Assembly (NCBI GenBank): GCA_902776615.1
Contig: CACYQU010000016.1
Coordinates: 1-39,434, forward strand
Direction: 5' to 3'
Length of the DNA stretch: 39,434 nt
DNA from: an uncultured bacterium
GTDB lineage: Bacteria; Verrucomicrobiota; Kiritimatiellia; RFP12; UBA1067
This document shows, one piece after another, positions 1-7,924 of this stretch; positions within the stretch are counted from its first letter, which is position 1, and each line of letters opens with the position of its first letter. Both the position numbers and the translations under genes were made by a program. The notes beneath the pieces were generated by a model. The model had not been told where the DNA came from, made no database searches, and saw only the letters and a program-made list of their open reading frames with translations.

Positions 1-36
1 ACACGTGTCCCGTTTAATGTGAACATGGAAACATCG

Positions 37-59
37 CCGCTCCTTGAAAAGAAGAGCGG
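37..59 (-). terminator. Possible hairpin terminator after the small Cys-rich gene
   Basis: CCGCTC at 37-42 pairs with GAGCGG at 54-59 around an 11-nt loop. It lies 15 nt past the stop of the minus-strand gene at 74-478. The bases after the stem on the minus strand are only partly T-rich, so an intrinsic terminator is plausible but weak. Confidence 0.3.
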
Positions 60-73
60 ACAATACGCATTCC

Positions 74-478
74 TCACGACAAAAGGAGAATCCGGCGCAA
101 TCGGGAAAGAACGGAGTCTGAAGACGCGCCCGGCGACGCATGTGCGCGCGACGTCGGGCGGCGCGGCAGAAGGATCTGGTTTCGGGCGATGACAGACGCC
201 CACGCGGGGGCAACGGGGAGGATGCCATTCCCGTCAACCGTCACCTCGCCGTCTTCGTCCCAGAAATCGAGGAAGCCAAGGGACAGATGATCGCATGGAT
301 CGAACGAGGACACGCCGTCTGGCAGGTTCTCCTCACACACATGGCATTCTTCGCCACATCCATCAGGGTCATCGGAACAAAAACAAATAACTCGCCCGCA
401 GCAAACTGCCGCGAGCGCCATGCAACCGGCGACGACGAGCGCCATCCAGTCCTTGAATCTGCCCCTACTGTGGTTCAT
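74..478 (-). CDS. Small cysteine-rich secreted or membrane protein, unknown function
   Basis: This 134-residue protein belongs to no family I recognise. Residues 11-30 form a hydrophobic stretch after a short basic N-terminus, fitting a signal peptide or single membrane anchor. Nine cysteines lie at 19, 26, 27, 32, 34, 41, 45, 48 and 62, and the cluster at 32-48 is dense enough for metal binding or disulfides. An acidic middle and a basic, Arg-rich tail follow. The start is supported by a TATAAT box 8 nt upstream (487-492) with no Shine-Dalgarno sequence, the same layout as the housekeeping operon heads of this window. It sits at the edge of a repeat- and transposase-bearing stretch. An overlapping plus-strand ORF is not preferred because it has no promoter or signal features. 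Confidence 0.55.
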   Translation of the reverse strand: MNHSRGRFKDWMALVVAGCMALAAVCCGRVICFCSDDPDGCGEECHVCEENLPDGVSSFDPCDHLSLGFLDFWDEDGEVTVDGNGILPVAPAWASVIARNQILLPRRPTSRAHASPGASSDSVLSRLRRILLLS

Positions 479-486
479 GGAGAGGC

Positions 487-495
487 ATTATACTA
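487..495 (-). promoter_or_regulatory. -10 promoter box, predicted leaderless start
   Basis: The minus strand reads TAGTATAAT, with TATAAT at 487-492 and 8 nt before the ATG at 478. A transcript starting about 7 nt after the box would have essentially no leader. Confidence 0.5.
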
Positions 496-590
496 AATTT
501 GCCCTTTGCTGTCAAAACTCAACGGAGAGGCCCAGAGATTCCAATTATGGGGAAGTGCTTGCTCGTTATCGTCAAGCCCATCGTTTTTTG

Positions 591-620
591 TCTCACGCAG
601 AGGCGCGGAGAACGCAGAGG
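591..620 (+). repeat. Dispersed TCTCACGCAGAGG-type intergenic repeat
   Basis: This A/G-rich run starts TCTCACGCAGAGGCGCGGAG and shares its TCTCACGCA start and GCA(G/A)AG-like periodicity with the inverted-repeat arm at 1513-1540. It lies in the otherwise gene-free stretch 493-714 between the Cys-rich gene and the transposase remnant. I recall similar intergenic repeats from other environmental bacteria but could not check copy number. Confidence 0.4.
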
Positions 621-714
621 CCTTGTGGCGATGCAAGCCGCCCCCTTTCCCCCATGAGACATGTGGGATTGGAAGCCTCGGCATGGGATGCGGGACGCCG
701 CTTCCCGTCGCAGT

Positions 715-1101
715 TCAGGCCACGATGTGGAATCGCCGCATGCGGAACTTGCCGACCGCGACGCGCGGCACGGATGCGAGGCCTATGACGATCAGCGCCA
801 GGAAGAGCAGCTTGGCCCACATCTCCTGCGTGGGCTTGCGGCATCCCTCCGAAAGGCGCGACAGCACGCCCGTGTCAAAGACCTGCCACAGCACGTAGGC
901 GATCTGCATGAGGACGTGGTAGTTCCGCCCCACCGTGTCGTCGTTGCAGAAGGTGTGCTCCAGCCCGAACCCGCCGTGCTTCTCGACCTTAAAGCCGTTC
1001 TCGACGTTCCAGCGCCGCCGTCCCCACGCCGCGACGACAAGCGCGCGCTTCACGTCCGCCACCTCGAAGCTCGTCGCGAACGCCCCGTTGGGTAAAAAGG
1101 G
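715..1101 (-). pseudogene. C-terminal remnant of a DDE (IS4-like) transposase
   Basis: The reading frame holds only a transposase C-terminus. RRRWNVENGFKVEKHGGFGL, followed by EH, resembles the conserved R-W-x-x-E-N-x-x-F-x-x-x-K-x-G-G-x-x-L-E-H segment containing the last catalytic Glu of IS4-type DDE transposases. A helical tail follows and the frame ends in a TGA. The N-terminal DDE part is missing: upstream of about 1088 the similarity stops and an in-frame TGA occurs at 1102-1104. Just beyond the break, composition becomes AT-richer and a plus-strand ORF begins, so this is a truncated element joined to unrelated DNA. No terminal inverted repeat was found. The exact IS family is uncertain. 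Confidence 0.7.
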
Positions 1102-1141
1102 TCAGCAACTGGAGGACATCGGCGACACCGAAAAGGAACTC

Positions 1142-1438
1142 ATGCGTTTAAGGCGAAGCGGCCTTTACTACAACATTCGCGAAGACTTAAGTGCCTTCAT
1201 CAAACAGACCTTATCGAGAGAGGAAAAATACAAGGAAATATTGAGGAACCTGATTGAGGCTTATGATAACGAAATGGATCGTCTTTCGCAATGCATGAAA
1301 TCGATTATGCTTGACACTCCAGAGGCGATGGAGTTCAACAAATTGAGATACAGTGTCGCTAAGGCTTTATTTGGTGGCTCAATATGCACCATGATGGACA
1401 TCATTGATCAAAAGAAAACGTTTCCGCTGTACAATTGA
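1142..1438 (+). CDS. Small low-GC helical protein, or C-terminal fragment of one
   Basis: This 98-residue plus-strand ORF starts at an ATG with AAGGA 4 nt upstream. The protein is rich in Lys, Glu, Arg and Leu and looks mostly alpha-helical; I recognise no family. The same frame stays open upstream through about 1091, where it runs into antisense of the transposase remnant. The protein could therefore be the 3' end of a longer gene cut at the junction, or a real small gene starting here. Its AT-rich codon use differs clearly from the surrounding high-GC genes, which suggests recent acquisition. It is followed directly by the composite repeat at 1472-1634. Confidence 0.4.
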   Translation: MRLRRSGLYYNIREDLSAFIKQTLSREEKYKEILRNLIEAYDNEMDRLSQCMKSIMLDTPEAMEFNKLRYSVAKALFGGSICTMMDIIDQKKTFPLYN

Positions 1439-1471
1439 ATAACACCACAAAGAAAGGTACGGAAATCATGA

Positions 1472-1634
1472 GGGAACGGTTTCGGAGGCTGTCCCCGGTT
1501 GCTTTTCGAATATATCTCACGCAAAGTCCGCAAAGTGCGCAATGTGATCCTATAATTATTACTTCGCGTACTTCGCGAACTTGGCGTGAGATAAACGGTT
1601 TCGGGAACGGTTTCGGGGGCTGTCCCCGGTTGCT
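1472..1634. repeat. Composite repeat: direct repeats flanking a 28-bp inverted repeat
   Basis: Two 32-bp direct repeats starting GGGAACGGTTTCGG and containing CTGTCCCCGGTTGCT lie at 1472-1503 and 1603-1634, with one mismatch. Inside them are inverted arms at 1513-1540 and 1566-1593 (24 of 28 bases match, TATCTCACGC outermost), around a 25-bp AT-rich centre. Nine bases separate arm from direct repeat on each side. AACGGTTTCGGG is also duplicated in tandem at 1594-1605 and 1606-1617. No protein is encoded here; 1439-1740 is otherwise gene-free. Confidence 0.7.
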
Positions 1635-1740
1635 CGCAAGTAGGTAATAGTATCGTTGAATTGCGTGGTTGTTGCTGCGGATCGATCTACTGAAAAAAGC
1701 AGAAACAGGCCCCGGTTTTGACATGCAGATCAGACTAGAC

Positions 1741-4038
1741 TCACGACACAAAATCGACTACACGAGCGAGAAGATCGCCAACATCGGCTACAGTGTGGAC
1801 AGTCGCGGGGATGGATTTCCGGAAGACTGCGCCGTAGGTCTTGGTGACAAGACGCGGGTCGGTCACAATAACAACGCCCCTGTCGCGCTTGGTGCGTATA
1901 AGCCGCCCGAAGCCCTGACGGAATTTAATCACAGCTTCGGGCAGGGCGTAATCGCGAAAGGAACTTCCACCTTCCCGGTCGATCTTCTCGCTTCGCGCCT
2001 CAACTATCGGGTCGCCGACCTGCGCAAAGGGAAGCCGCGCGAGCACCACGCACGAAAGCGCCTCGCCAGCAACATCCACACCCTCCCAGAAAGACTGCGC
2101 GCCGAAAAGAACCGTGCATTCACCCTGCCTCAATTCGCGCGTCATCGACTCGCGTGACATCCCTTCGCCCTGCACCAGAAGCCTTATGCCGCTTGCGGCA
2201 AGTTCGTCGCGTGCATGGGCGGCGACGGACTTCATCATCTCATAACTCGTGAACAAGACGAGGGCCCGTCCGCGCGTCGCGCCAAAGAGATCCTTCATGA
2301 GAGCGGCAAGCGCCTCGGAATACGCCGCCGCGTCGGACGATGGATCGGGCAAGCAGTCGGGTGCGAGCACAGTTGCCTGACGGAAGTAATCGAACGGACT
2401 CTCGGCCGTCAGCATCTGAAACCTTTCGCCGCAACCGAGCCGCTTGGCCATGTATGAAAAGCTGTTGCCAACGCGAAGCGTAGCGGAAGACAGCACTACA
2501 GAATCTTTCACATCGTAAAGCATCCTGTGCAGATCTTCCGCAACTGAAAGCGGCGCTGCGACAAGGCGTATGAACGACGGGCGCTTTTCGAGACGCACGC
2601 GTTCAATCCAGTACGCGTGGGTGTCTTTCTCGCCGCGCATGGCGAAATTGGCCTCGTTCGCAAAGGCAACGAGGCTGTCTGCAACACCCGCGACCTGAGC
2701 CGCAAGATCGGCGCAATAATTCATCTCGCCTTCCGGAGCCGAATTTTCAAGCGTATCGCGCAGGTCGTGAAGAAGATTCACAAGTGCGGCCAACTCGCTC
2801 TCAAAGCGCGACTGCACGGCAAGGAAATGCTGCTCGTTCCATGCATCCGCCGCATACGGTTCAAATAGACCGTGAAGAGAATGCTGTCTGACAGGCGCGC
2901 CAAGTTCGTCCACAACAACACGGTAGCGGACGCATTCGCCTTTCTTCGACGGACGCAGCAACTTCTCCGCCACATCCGACAACTCATCCGCCGCGTCAAC
3001 GATACGCACAACAAGCGACGACGCATCCTTCAGCATTTTCCCCACACGTCCTGCGACCGCACTTGAGGCGAGGACTCCCTTCTGCAGCTGACGCTCGACC
3101 GACGAGAGTATTCCGCCCGCACCGACGCGTTTGCCCCGTCCTTTGCGGACAAGCCTGTTAAGTATTCGCGTCAGGGCGTTCTTTGAGAATTCAAAACTCA
3201 AGAAATCAGTCGCTATCGACTCGAGATTGTGCGCTTCATCGAGAACAAGCCGCCCGTACGACGGCAGAAGCCCGCTACCCGGCGCGGATGCCTCGGCAAG
3301 GACGAGCGCGTGGTTCACCACGACAAGATGCGCGTCAGACGCGTTCTTCCGCGCATGGTAGACAAAGCAGCGCGAATAATACGGACAGCGTCTTCCGCTG
3401 CATTCCTCGCCAGGACAAGTAAGAAGACTACGCGGCAGGCCGTCATAGTCGTCGAGATCACCGTCACGCGTGGAGGTGAGCCATTCGATAAAACGCGGCA
3501 TCTCGTCCTGTTCTTCTCGCGACATTGTCCAGAAGCCTGGCGCGAAGAATTCGGCGAGCGCGCGCAGGCAGAGGTAGTTGCCGCGCCCCTTGAGAAGCGC
3601 AACCTTGAAATTCGCAGCGCACTCGCCAAGTGTGCACAAGGCCTTGGGTATGTCAGACCCCACAAGCTGGCTCTGAAGATTACGCGTAGCGGTCGAGACA
3701 ATTACAGGCGTATCGTTCACCAGCGACCAATGCATCGCCGGCAGGAGGTAGGCGAGAGATTTGCCGACCCCCGTACCAGCCTCGATCATCAGGTGCTCGC
3801 GCGAATTGAAGGCACGGACGATCGCCTTTAGCATGTCAATCTGTCCAGGACGCTCCTCGTAACCCGGCATCGCACCAAGAACACCGCCAGCCATGACATA
3901 AGAGGCAATCTTCTCCGGGTCGAGTCGAGAGCAGTCTTCATGCGTCGGCAGGTGACGCTTCTTCGCAGGTTCCTTGAATTCGGGTATGAAGTCCGCCCAA
4001 TTAGGGTTGTCTATGAACTGCGCTGGAGATATTTGCAT
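1741..4038 (-). CDS. dinG: DinG/XPD-like superfamily 2 ATP-dependent helicase
   Basis: The 765-residue protein carries Walker A (EAGTGVGKS, about 86-94), a DEAH box (LDEAHN, about 266-271) and a C-terminal helicase domain with QGFGRLIR. Cysteines 157, 213, 218 and 224 have the 5- and 6-residue spacing of the Fe-S ligands in DinG. DinG unwinds DNA with 5'-to-3' polarity and resolves R-loops and other structures during repair. An N-terminal extension of about 50 residues precedes the usual DinG core; the next in-frame Met is residue 49, so a later start is possible. TACAAT lies only 2 nt before the assigned ATG, too close for standard spacing, so start and promoter are the least certain part. 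It is a single gene, 71 bp from the HIT gene upstream. Confidence 0.9.
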   Translation of the reverse strand: MQISPAQFIDNPNWADFIPEFKEPAKKRHLPTHEDCSRLDPEKIASYVMAGGVLGAMPGYEERPGQIDMLKAIVRAFNSREHLMIEAGTGVGKSLAYLLPAMHWSLVNDTPVIVSTATRNLQSQLVGSDIPKALCTLGECAANFKVALLKGRGNYLCLRALAEFFAPGFWTMSREEQDEMPRFIEWLTSTRDGDLDDYDGLPRSLLTCPGEECSGRRCPYYSRCFVYHARKNASDAHLVVVNHALVLAEASAPGSGLLPSYGRLVLDEAHNLESIATDFLSFEFSKNALTRILNRLVRKGRGKRVGAGGILSSVERQLQKGVLASSAVAGRVGKMLKDASSLVVRIVDAADELSDVAEKLLRPSKKGECVRYRVVVDELGAPVRQHSLHGLFEPYAADAWNEQHFLAVQSRFESELAALVNLLHDLRDTLENSAPEGEMNYCADLAAQVAGVADSLVAFANEANFAMRGEKDTHAYWIERVRLEKRPSFIRLVAAPLSVAEDLHRMLYDVKDSVVLSSATLRVGNSFSYMAKRLGCGERFQMLTAESPFDYFRQATVLAPDCLPDPSSDAAAYSEALAALMKDLFGATRGRALVLFTSYEMMKSVAAHARDELAASGIRLLVQGEGMSRESMTRELRQGECTVLFGAQSFWEGVDVAGEALSCVVLARLPFAQVGDPIVEARSEKIDREGGSSFRDYALPEAVIKFRQGFGRLIRTKRDRGVVIVTDPRLVTKTYGAVFRKSIPATVHTVADVGDLLARVVDFVS

Positions 4039-4109
4039 GGATTGTATCTAATCCCCCGAGCACATTCCACAGTCAGAGCGAAACAAAAACGCGCCTACTC
4101 AAGCCGTCA

Positions 4110-4511
4110 CTACATGCGGAGGCGATTGGCAAGGGCAGCAAGCTCGGACATGTCGCCCTTGTGGCTCTCAAATGCCAGCGGTTCGCCAGCATATCTCGGG
4201 ATTATATGGAAATGGAGGTGTTTTACCGTCTGTCCGGCCGCTTCGCCGTTGTTCTGAAGAATGTTGAATCCGTCGCACGGGAGCGAGGCCTTCATGTGAG
4301 CCGCAACCTTCTTGACGCGCATGACCACCGCCGCAAGGGCATCATCGTCAGTATCCAGAAGACCCGTTGAATGCGTCTTCGGGATTACGAGGACATGCCC
4401 CTTCGTGAATGGATTTATGTCAAGGTATGCGAGGACGAAATCGTCCTCGTACACCTTAAAGCTCGGTATCTCGCCTGCGACGATCGCGCAGAATATGCAA
4501 TCGTTCTTCAT
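4110..4511 (-). CDS. HIT family nucleotide hydrolase/transferase
   Basis: The 133-residue HIT (histidine triad) protein starts with the typical CIFCAIVAGEIPS segment and contains HLHFHIIPRY, the H-x-H-x-H active-site triad. Bacterial homologues such as HinT hydrolyse nucleoside phosphoramidates and related adenylates, including aminoacyl-AMPs. It is the third gene of a thrS-glyS-HIT operon, with a single base between the glyS stop and its ATG. Linkage to two aminoacyl-tRNA synthetases fits, by inference, a role in removing aminoacyl-adenylates. The length is normal and there is no signal peptide, so it should act in the cytoplasm. Confidence 0.9.
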   Translation of the reverse strand: MKNDCIFCAIVAGEIPSFKVYEDDFVLAYLDINPFTKGHVLVIPKTHSTGLLDTDDDALAAVVMRVKKVAAHMKASLPCDGFNILQNNGEAAGQTVKHLHFHIIPRYAGEPLAFESHKGDMSELAALANRLRM

Positions 4512-4512
4512 C

Positions 4513-6096
4513 TCAGAACTCCAGCGACTCGTACATCATAGCAAGGAACTCGCCATATGTCATGCGCTTCTGCTCCATGGAATCGCGTTCGCGAACGGTA
4601 AATGTTCCGTCCTTCGTGGACTGTTCGTCGACCGTTATGCACCACGGCGTACCAGCCTCGTCTTGACGGCGATAGCGGCGACCGATAGCACCAGAGACAT
4701 CCCACATGCAGTTGACCTTCTTCTGAAGTTTGGCGAACAGGTCGCGCGCAAAACCGTATTGCGCCTCGTCTTTCTTTATGAGAGGGAATATCGCGACTTT
4801 TACCGGCGCGACCTTCGGGCTAAAGTGAAGAATCGTGCGGACATCCTCCTTGCCCTTTTCGTCGACAAGCTTCTGCTCCTCATACGCCTCGCAGAGCAAC
4901 GCAAGCATGAGCCGGTCAACGCCTGCCGACGGCTCGATCACGTGCGGCACATACTTGCCGTCAAAAAGCGCAAGGCAAAACTTCTCCGCCGCAACCGCAT
5001 CCTTGCCGCGCGAAACCCAATCGGACTGGACCTTCTCTATGAACGCCTTGCGCGCAGCCTCGTCCATCTTTTTGGCAGCCTGTTTGAGCGGATCGTCAAA
5101 GACCATCTGCGATTCGCCAGACCACTTCTGGTGCTGCGAAAGATCAAAGTCGCTTCGTGCGGCAATACCCTCCAGCTCCTGTCGCCCAAACGGGAAGTCA
5201 TACTCGATGTCAACGCATGCGCGCGCATAGTGGGCGAGCTCGTCCGGCTTCTGCCAATACTCTACAAAGTGCTCGGTCGGCAGACCAACAGAGTTGAGAA
5301 ACTTCTTTCTCTGCTCGACCCAATACTTGTGCCAAACCTCCCAGCCCCAATCGTCCTGCACAGGGCCGTTAAGGTCGGGGTTGTCGGCGAGGGTGACGAC
5401 GTGGCCGTGGAGAATCTCAACCGCCTCGTCCGGACGGATGAAGAACTCAAGCTCCATCTGCTCGAACTCGCGGCTGCGGAAGGTGTAGTTTCTCGGCGTC
5501 ACCTCGTTGCGGAAACTCTTGCCCATCTGCGCGATTCCGTAAGGAACGGTCATGCGCGAAGTCGATGTAACATTTTGGAACTGTGCGAAGATGGCCTGGG
5601 CCGTCTCCGGTCGCAGATACGCCACGTTCGACGGGTCGTCAATCGGACCGACGACCGTTTTGAACATAAGGTTGAACGGCTTCGGCTCGGTCATCTCGCC
5701 GCCGCAGTGCGGACACGACAGAGCGTAGGCAGGATTGACCGCAGCCGCCTTCTTGCCGAGTTCTGCGCGGATATCGTCGATCTGATCGGCTCGCATGAGC
5801 TTCTTGCACTGCTTGCACATCGTCATCGGATCGGCGAATGTGTCAAGGTGGCCGGACGCCTTCCAGATTTTCGGATGCATGATGATCGTCGCATCGAGCC
5901 CGGCGACATCCTCGCGCCCGCGAACGGTGAACTGCCACCAAGCCTGCTTTACATTCGCCTTGAGCTCACATCCGAGCGGGCCGTAGTCCCAAAAACCCGG
6001 CATTCCGCCGTATATCTCCGACGAATGATAGATGAATCCACGACGCTTACAAAGCGCACTCAGTGCATCGAGGGACGACTTGTTTTCTTCTGCCAT
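4513..6096 (-). CDS. glyS: Glycyl-tRNA synthetase, homodimeric type
   Basis: The 527-residue class II synthetase is of the alpha2 (eukaryote/archaea-like) type, not the alpha2beta2 GlyQ/GlyS type. Recognisable parts are the N-terminal GFIYHSSEIYGGMPGFWDYG block, zinc-type cysteine pairs in CKQC and CPHCGG, class II motif 2 around FRNEVTPRNYTFRSREFEQ, and motif 3 near EPSAGVDRL. It charges tRNA-Gly with glycine in the cytoplasm. The ATG at 6096 is preferred over an in-frame GTG at 6102 because AAGG lies 8 nt upstream of the ATG. It follows thrS by about 30 bp and is cotranscribed with it and the HIT gene. Confidence 0.93.
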   Translation of the reverse strand: MAEENKSSLDALSALCKRRGFIYHSSEIYGGMPGFWDYGPLGCELKANVKQAWWQFTVRGREDVAGLDATIIMHPKIWKASGHLDTFADPMTMCKQCKKLMRADQIDDIRAELGKKAAAVNPAYALSCPHCGGEMTEPKPFNLMFKTVVGPIDDPSNVAYLRPETAQAIFAQFQNVTSTSRMTVPYGIAQMGKSFRNEVTPRNYTFRSREFEQMELEFFIRPDEAVEILHGHVVTLADNPDLNGPVQDDWGWEVWHKYWVEQRKKFLNSVGLPTEHFVEYWQKPDELAHYARACVDIEYDFPFGRQELEGIAARSDFDLSQHQKWSGESQMVFDDPLKQAAKKMDEAARKAFIEKVQSDWVSRGKDAVAAEKFCLALFDGKYVPHVIEPSAGVDRLMLALLCEAYEEQKLVDEKGKEDVRTILHFSPKVAPVKVAIFPLIKKDEAQYGFARDLFAKLQKKVNCMWDVSGAIGRRYRRQDEAGTPWCITVDEQSTKDGTFTVRERDSMEQKRMTYGEFLAMMYESLEF

Positions 6097-6128
6097 TTTC
6101 ACAACCTTGAATATTTAGAGATTTTACC

Positions 6129-7850
6129 TTACTTCTTTTCGACTTCGCCATTGAGCCGCGCCGTGAAATCGGCGAGAGTCATCGCGCCCAAATCACCTTC
6201 GGCGCGAGAGCGCACCGATATTGTGCCCGCCGCCTCGTCGCGAGGACCGACCACAATCTGATACGGCACCTTCTGCACGGTCGCCGCGCGTATCTTCGCG
6301 CCGAGCTTCTCGGCGGATGTATCTACATCGACTCTGAATCCCGCATCTTCCAGTCCGGCACGGATCTTCCTCGCGTAGTCGAGAGCCTTGTCGCTGATCG
6401 GCAGTATGCGCACCTGCTCCGGTGCAAGCCAAAGCGGAAACGCGCCTGCGTAATGCTCGATCAGAATTCCGATGAAACGTTCAAGCGAGCCCAGCACCGC
6501 GCGGTGAAGCATCACGGGATGGTGTTTTTTGCCGTCCGGACCGATGTACTCGGCGTTGAGCCGCTCCGCGCTAGGCAACTGGTAGTCTAGCTGGATCGTG
6601 CCGCACTGCCACTCGCGATCAAGAGCGTCTGTTATCTTGAACTCGAGTTTGGGACCGTAGAAAGCACCCTCGCCCTCCTGAATAGCGTATTCCATTCCAT
6701 TCGCGACAAGCGCCTTGGCGAGCGCGTCCTCGGCCTTGCGCCACGTCGCCTCGTCGCCGACGTGATCCTCAGGCATAGTCGACAGGCGAACCTTCATGTT
6801 CTTGTCAAAACCGAAGTCTGAATAAACATCCTTGAGCAGGCGACAGAACTTGGCGACCTCCTCCTCAATCTGGTCTTCGGTGCAGATGATGTGAGCGTCG
6901 TCCTGTACGAAACCTCTCACACGCATTATGCCATGCAGAGTACCGCTCGGCTCGTTGCGTGCACAGTGGCCGAACTCAGCAAGACGCATGGGAAGGTCTT
7001 TGTAGCTTCTGGTCGAGCTCTTGAATATCTCCAGCGCGCCTGGGCAGTTCATCGGCTTCACGGCGAAGATGCGCTTCTCGCTCTCGGTGATGAACATGTT
7101 GGCCTTGTAGTGATCCCAATGCCCGCTGCGTTCCCAAAGACTGCGCGGCATCAGAGCGGGGGTGTTGACCTCCATGTAGCCGTCCTTGACGAGCTTGGCG
7201 CGCATGTAGTCCTGAAGCGCCACATAGATCGACCATCCGCGCGGATGCCAGAATATCTGGCCGGGATCCTCGGGATCGAGATGAAAGAGATCGAGCTCGA
7301 CGCCCAAGCGGCGGTGGTCGCGGCGCTTCGCCTCCTCGGCGCGCGCCACAATCGCGTCCATCTCAGCCTGATCCTTGGCAATTATGCCGTAGATGCGCTG
7401 AAGCATCTTGTTGTTCTCGTCGCCGCGGTAGTAGCTACCCGCGACGCGAGTAAGCTTCACTACGCCTATCTGCGCCGAGTGCGCCACGTGCGGCCCTCGG
7501 CACATCTCAGCATAATCGCCGACGGTGTATGTGGATATGTCCTCGCCCTCGGGTATGTCGGCGAGACGTTCGAGCTTGTAGCGCTGGCCCGCAAGCATCT
7601 TCGCACACTCCTCGCGCGAGACCGTTTTTTTGACAAACGGCTCGTCAAGCGCGATCAGACGGGCAATTTCGGCCTCGATCTTCGGGAAATCCTCGGGCGA
7701 AAGCCTGTGCGGCAGATCGAAGTCGTAATAAAACCCGTCGTCCGTCGCCGGGCCGATGTCGACCTGCACGTCTTCAAACACATTCTGCACCGCGCGCGCC
7801 ATTAGATGCGCCGCGCTGTGCCTTCTCATTTCCACTGTAACTTCAGACAT
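6129..7850 (-). CDS. thrS: Threonyl-tRNA synthetase lacking the TGS domain
   Basis: The 573-residue protein begins directly in the N2 editing domain (HSAAH near residues 11-15, later CRGPHVAHS). It continues through the class II catalytic core (PMNCPGALEIF, RNEPSGTLHGIMRVRGF, HRAVLGSLERFIGIL) and ends with the HGTP anticodon-binding domain. It attaches threonine to tRNA-Thr and clears mischarged serine. Typical bacterial ThrRS has about 640 residues with an extra N-terminal TGS domain, absent here. An in-frame extension to 7952 does not resemble TGS. The start at 7850 has AAGGAG 4 nt upstream and a TGGTACAAT box 19 nt upstream. It heads the thrS-glyS-HIT operon. Confidence 0.93.
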   Translation of the reverse strand: MSEVTVEMRRHSAAHLMARAVQNVFEDVQVDIGPATDDGFYYDFDLPHRLSPEDFPKIEAEIARLIALDEPFVKKTVSREECAKMLAGQRYKLERLADIPEGEDISTYTVGDYAEMCRGPHVAHSAQIGVVKLTRVAGSYYRGDENNKMLQRIYGIIAKDQAEMDAIVARAEEAKRRDHRRLGVELDLFHLDPEDPGQIFWHPRGWSIYVALQDYMRAKLVKDGYMEVNTPALMPRSLWERSGHWDHYKANMFITESEKRIFAVKPMNCPGALEIFKSSTRSYKDLPMRLAEFGHCARNEPSGTLHGIMRVRGFVQDDAHIICTEDQIEEEVAKFCRLLKDVYSDFGFDKNMKVRLSTMPEDHVGDEATWRKAEDALAKALVANGMEYAIQEGEGAFYGPKLEFKITDALDREWQCGTIQLDYQLPSAERLNAEYIGPDGKKHHPVMLHRAVLGSLERFIGILIEHYAGAFPLWLAPEQVRILPISDKALDYARKIRAGLEDAGFRVDVDTSAEKLGAKIRAATVQKVPYQIVVGPRDEAAGTISVRSRAEGDLGAMTLADFTARLNGEVEKK

Positions 7851-7854
7851 GATT

Positions 7855-7878
7855 CTCCTTTGATTCAATATTGTACCA
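7855..7878 (-). promoter_or_regulatory. Promoter and Shine-Dalgarno of thrS
   Basis: The minus strand has TGGTACAAT (7870-7878) as an extended -10 box, then AAGGAG at 7855-7860, 4 nt before ATG 7850. The leader should be about 13 nt. No T-box-like leader fits in the 74 bp available. Confidence 0.65.
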
Positions 7879-7924
7879 TATTCGTCTGCGGAACGCCACA
7901 ACCGCCTGAGCGCTTTTGGCGGCG

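Noticed and set aside
4312-6261. A 649-codon plus-strand open frame opposite glyS and HIT
   Set aside because: It is the antisense of clear synthetase coding in GC-rich DNA, has no family motifs, and no promoter or Shine-Dalgarno sequence suits it.
7851-7924. T-box or other riboswitch before thrS
   Set aside because: The gap is 74 bp and the predicted leader is only about 13 nt, too short for a T-box.
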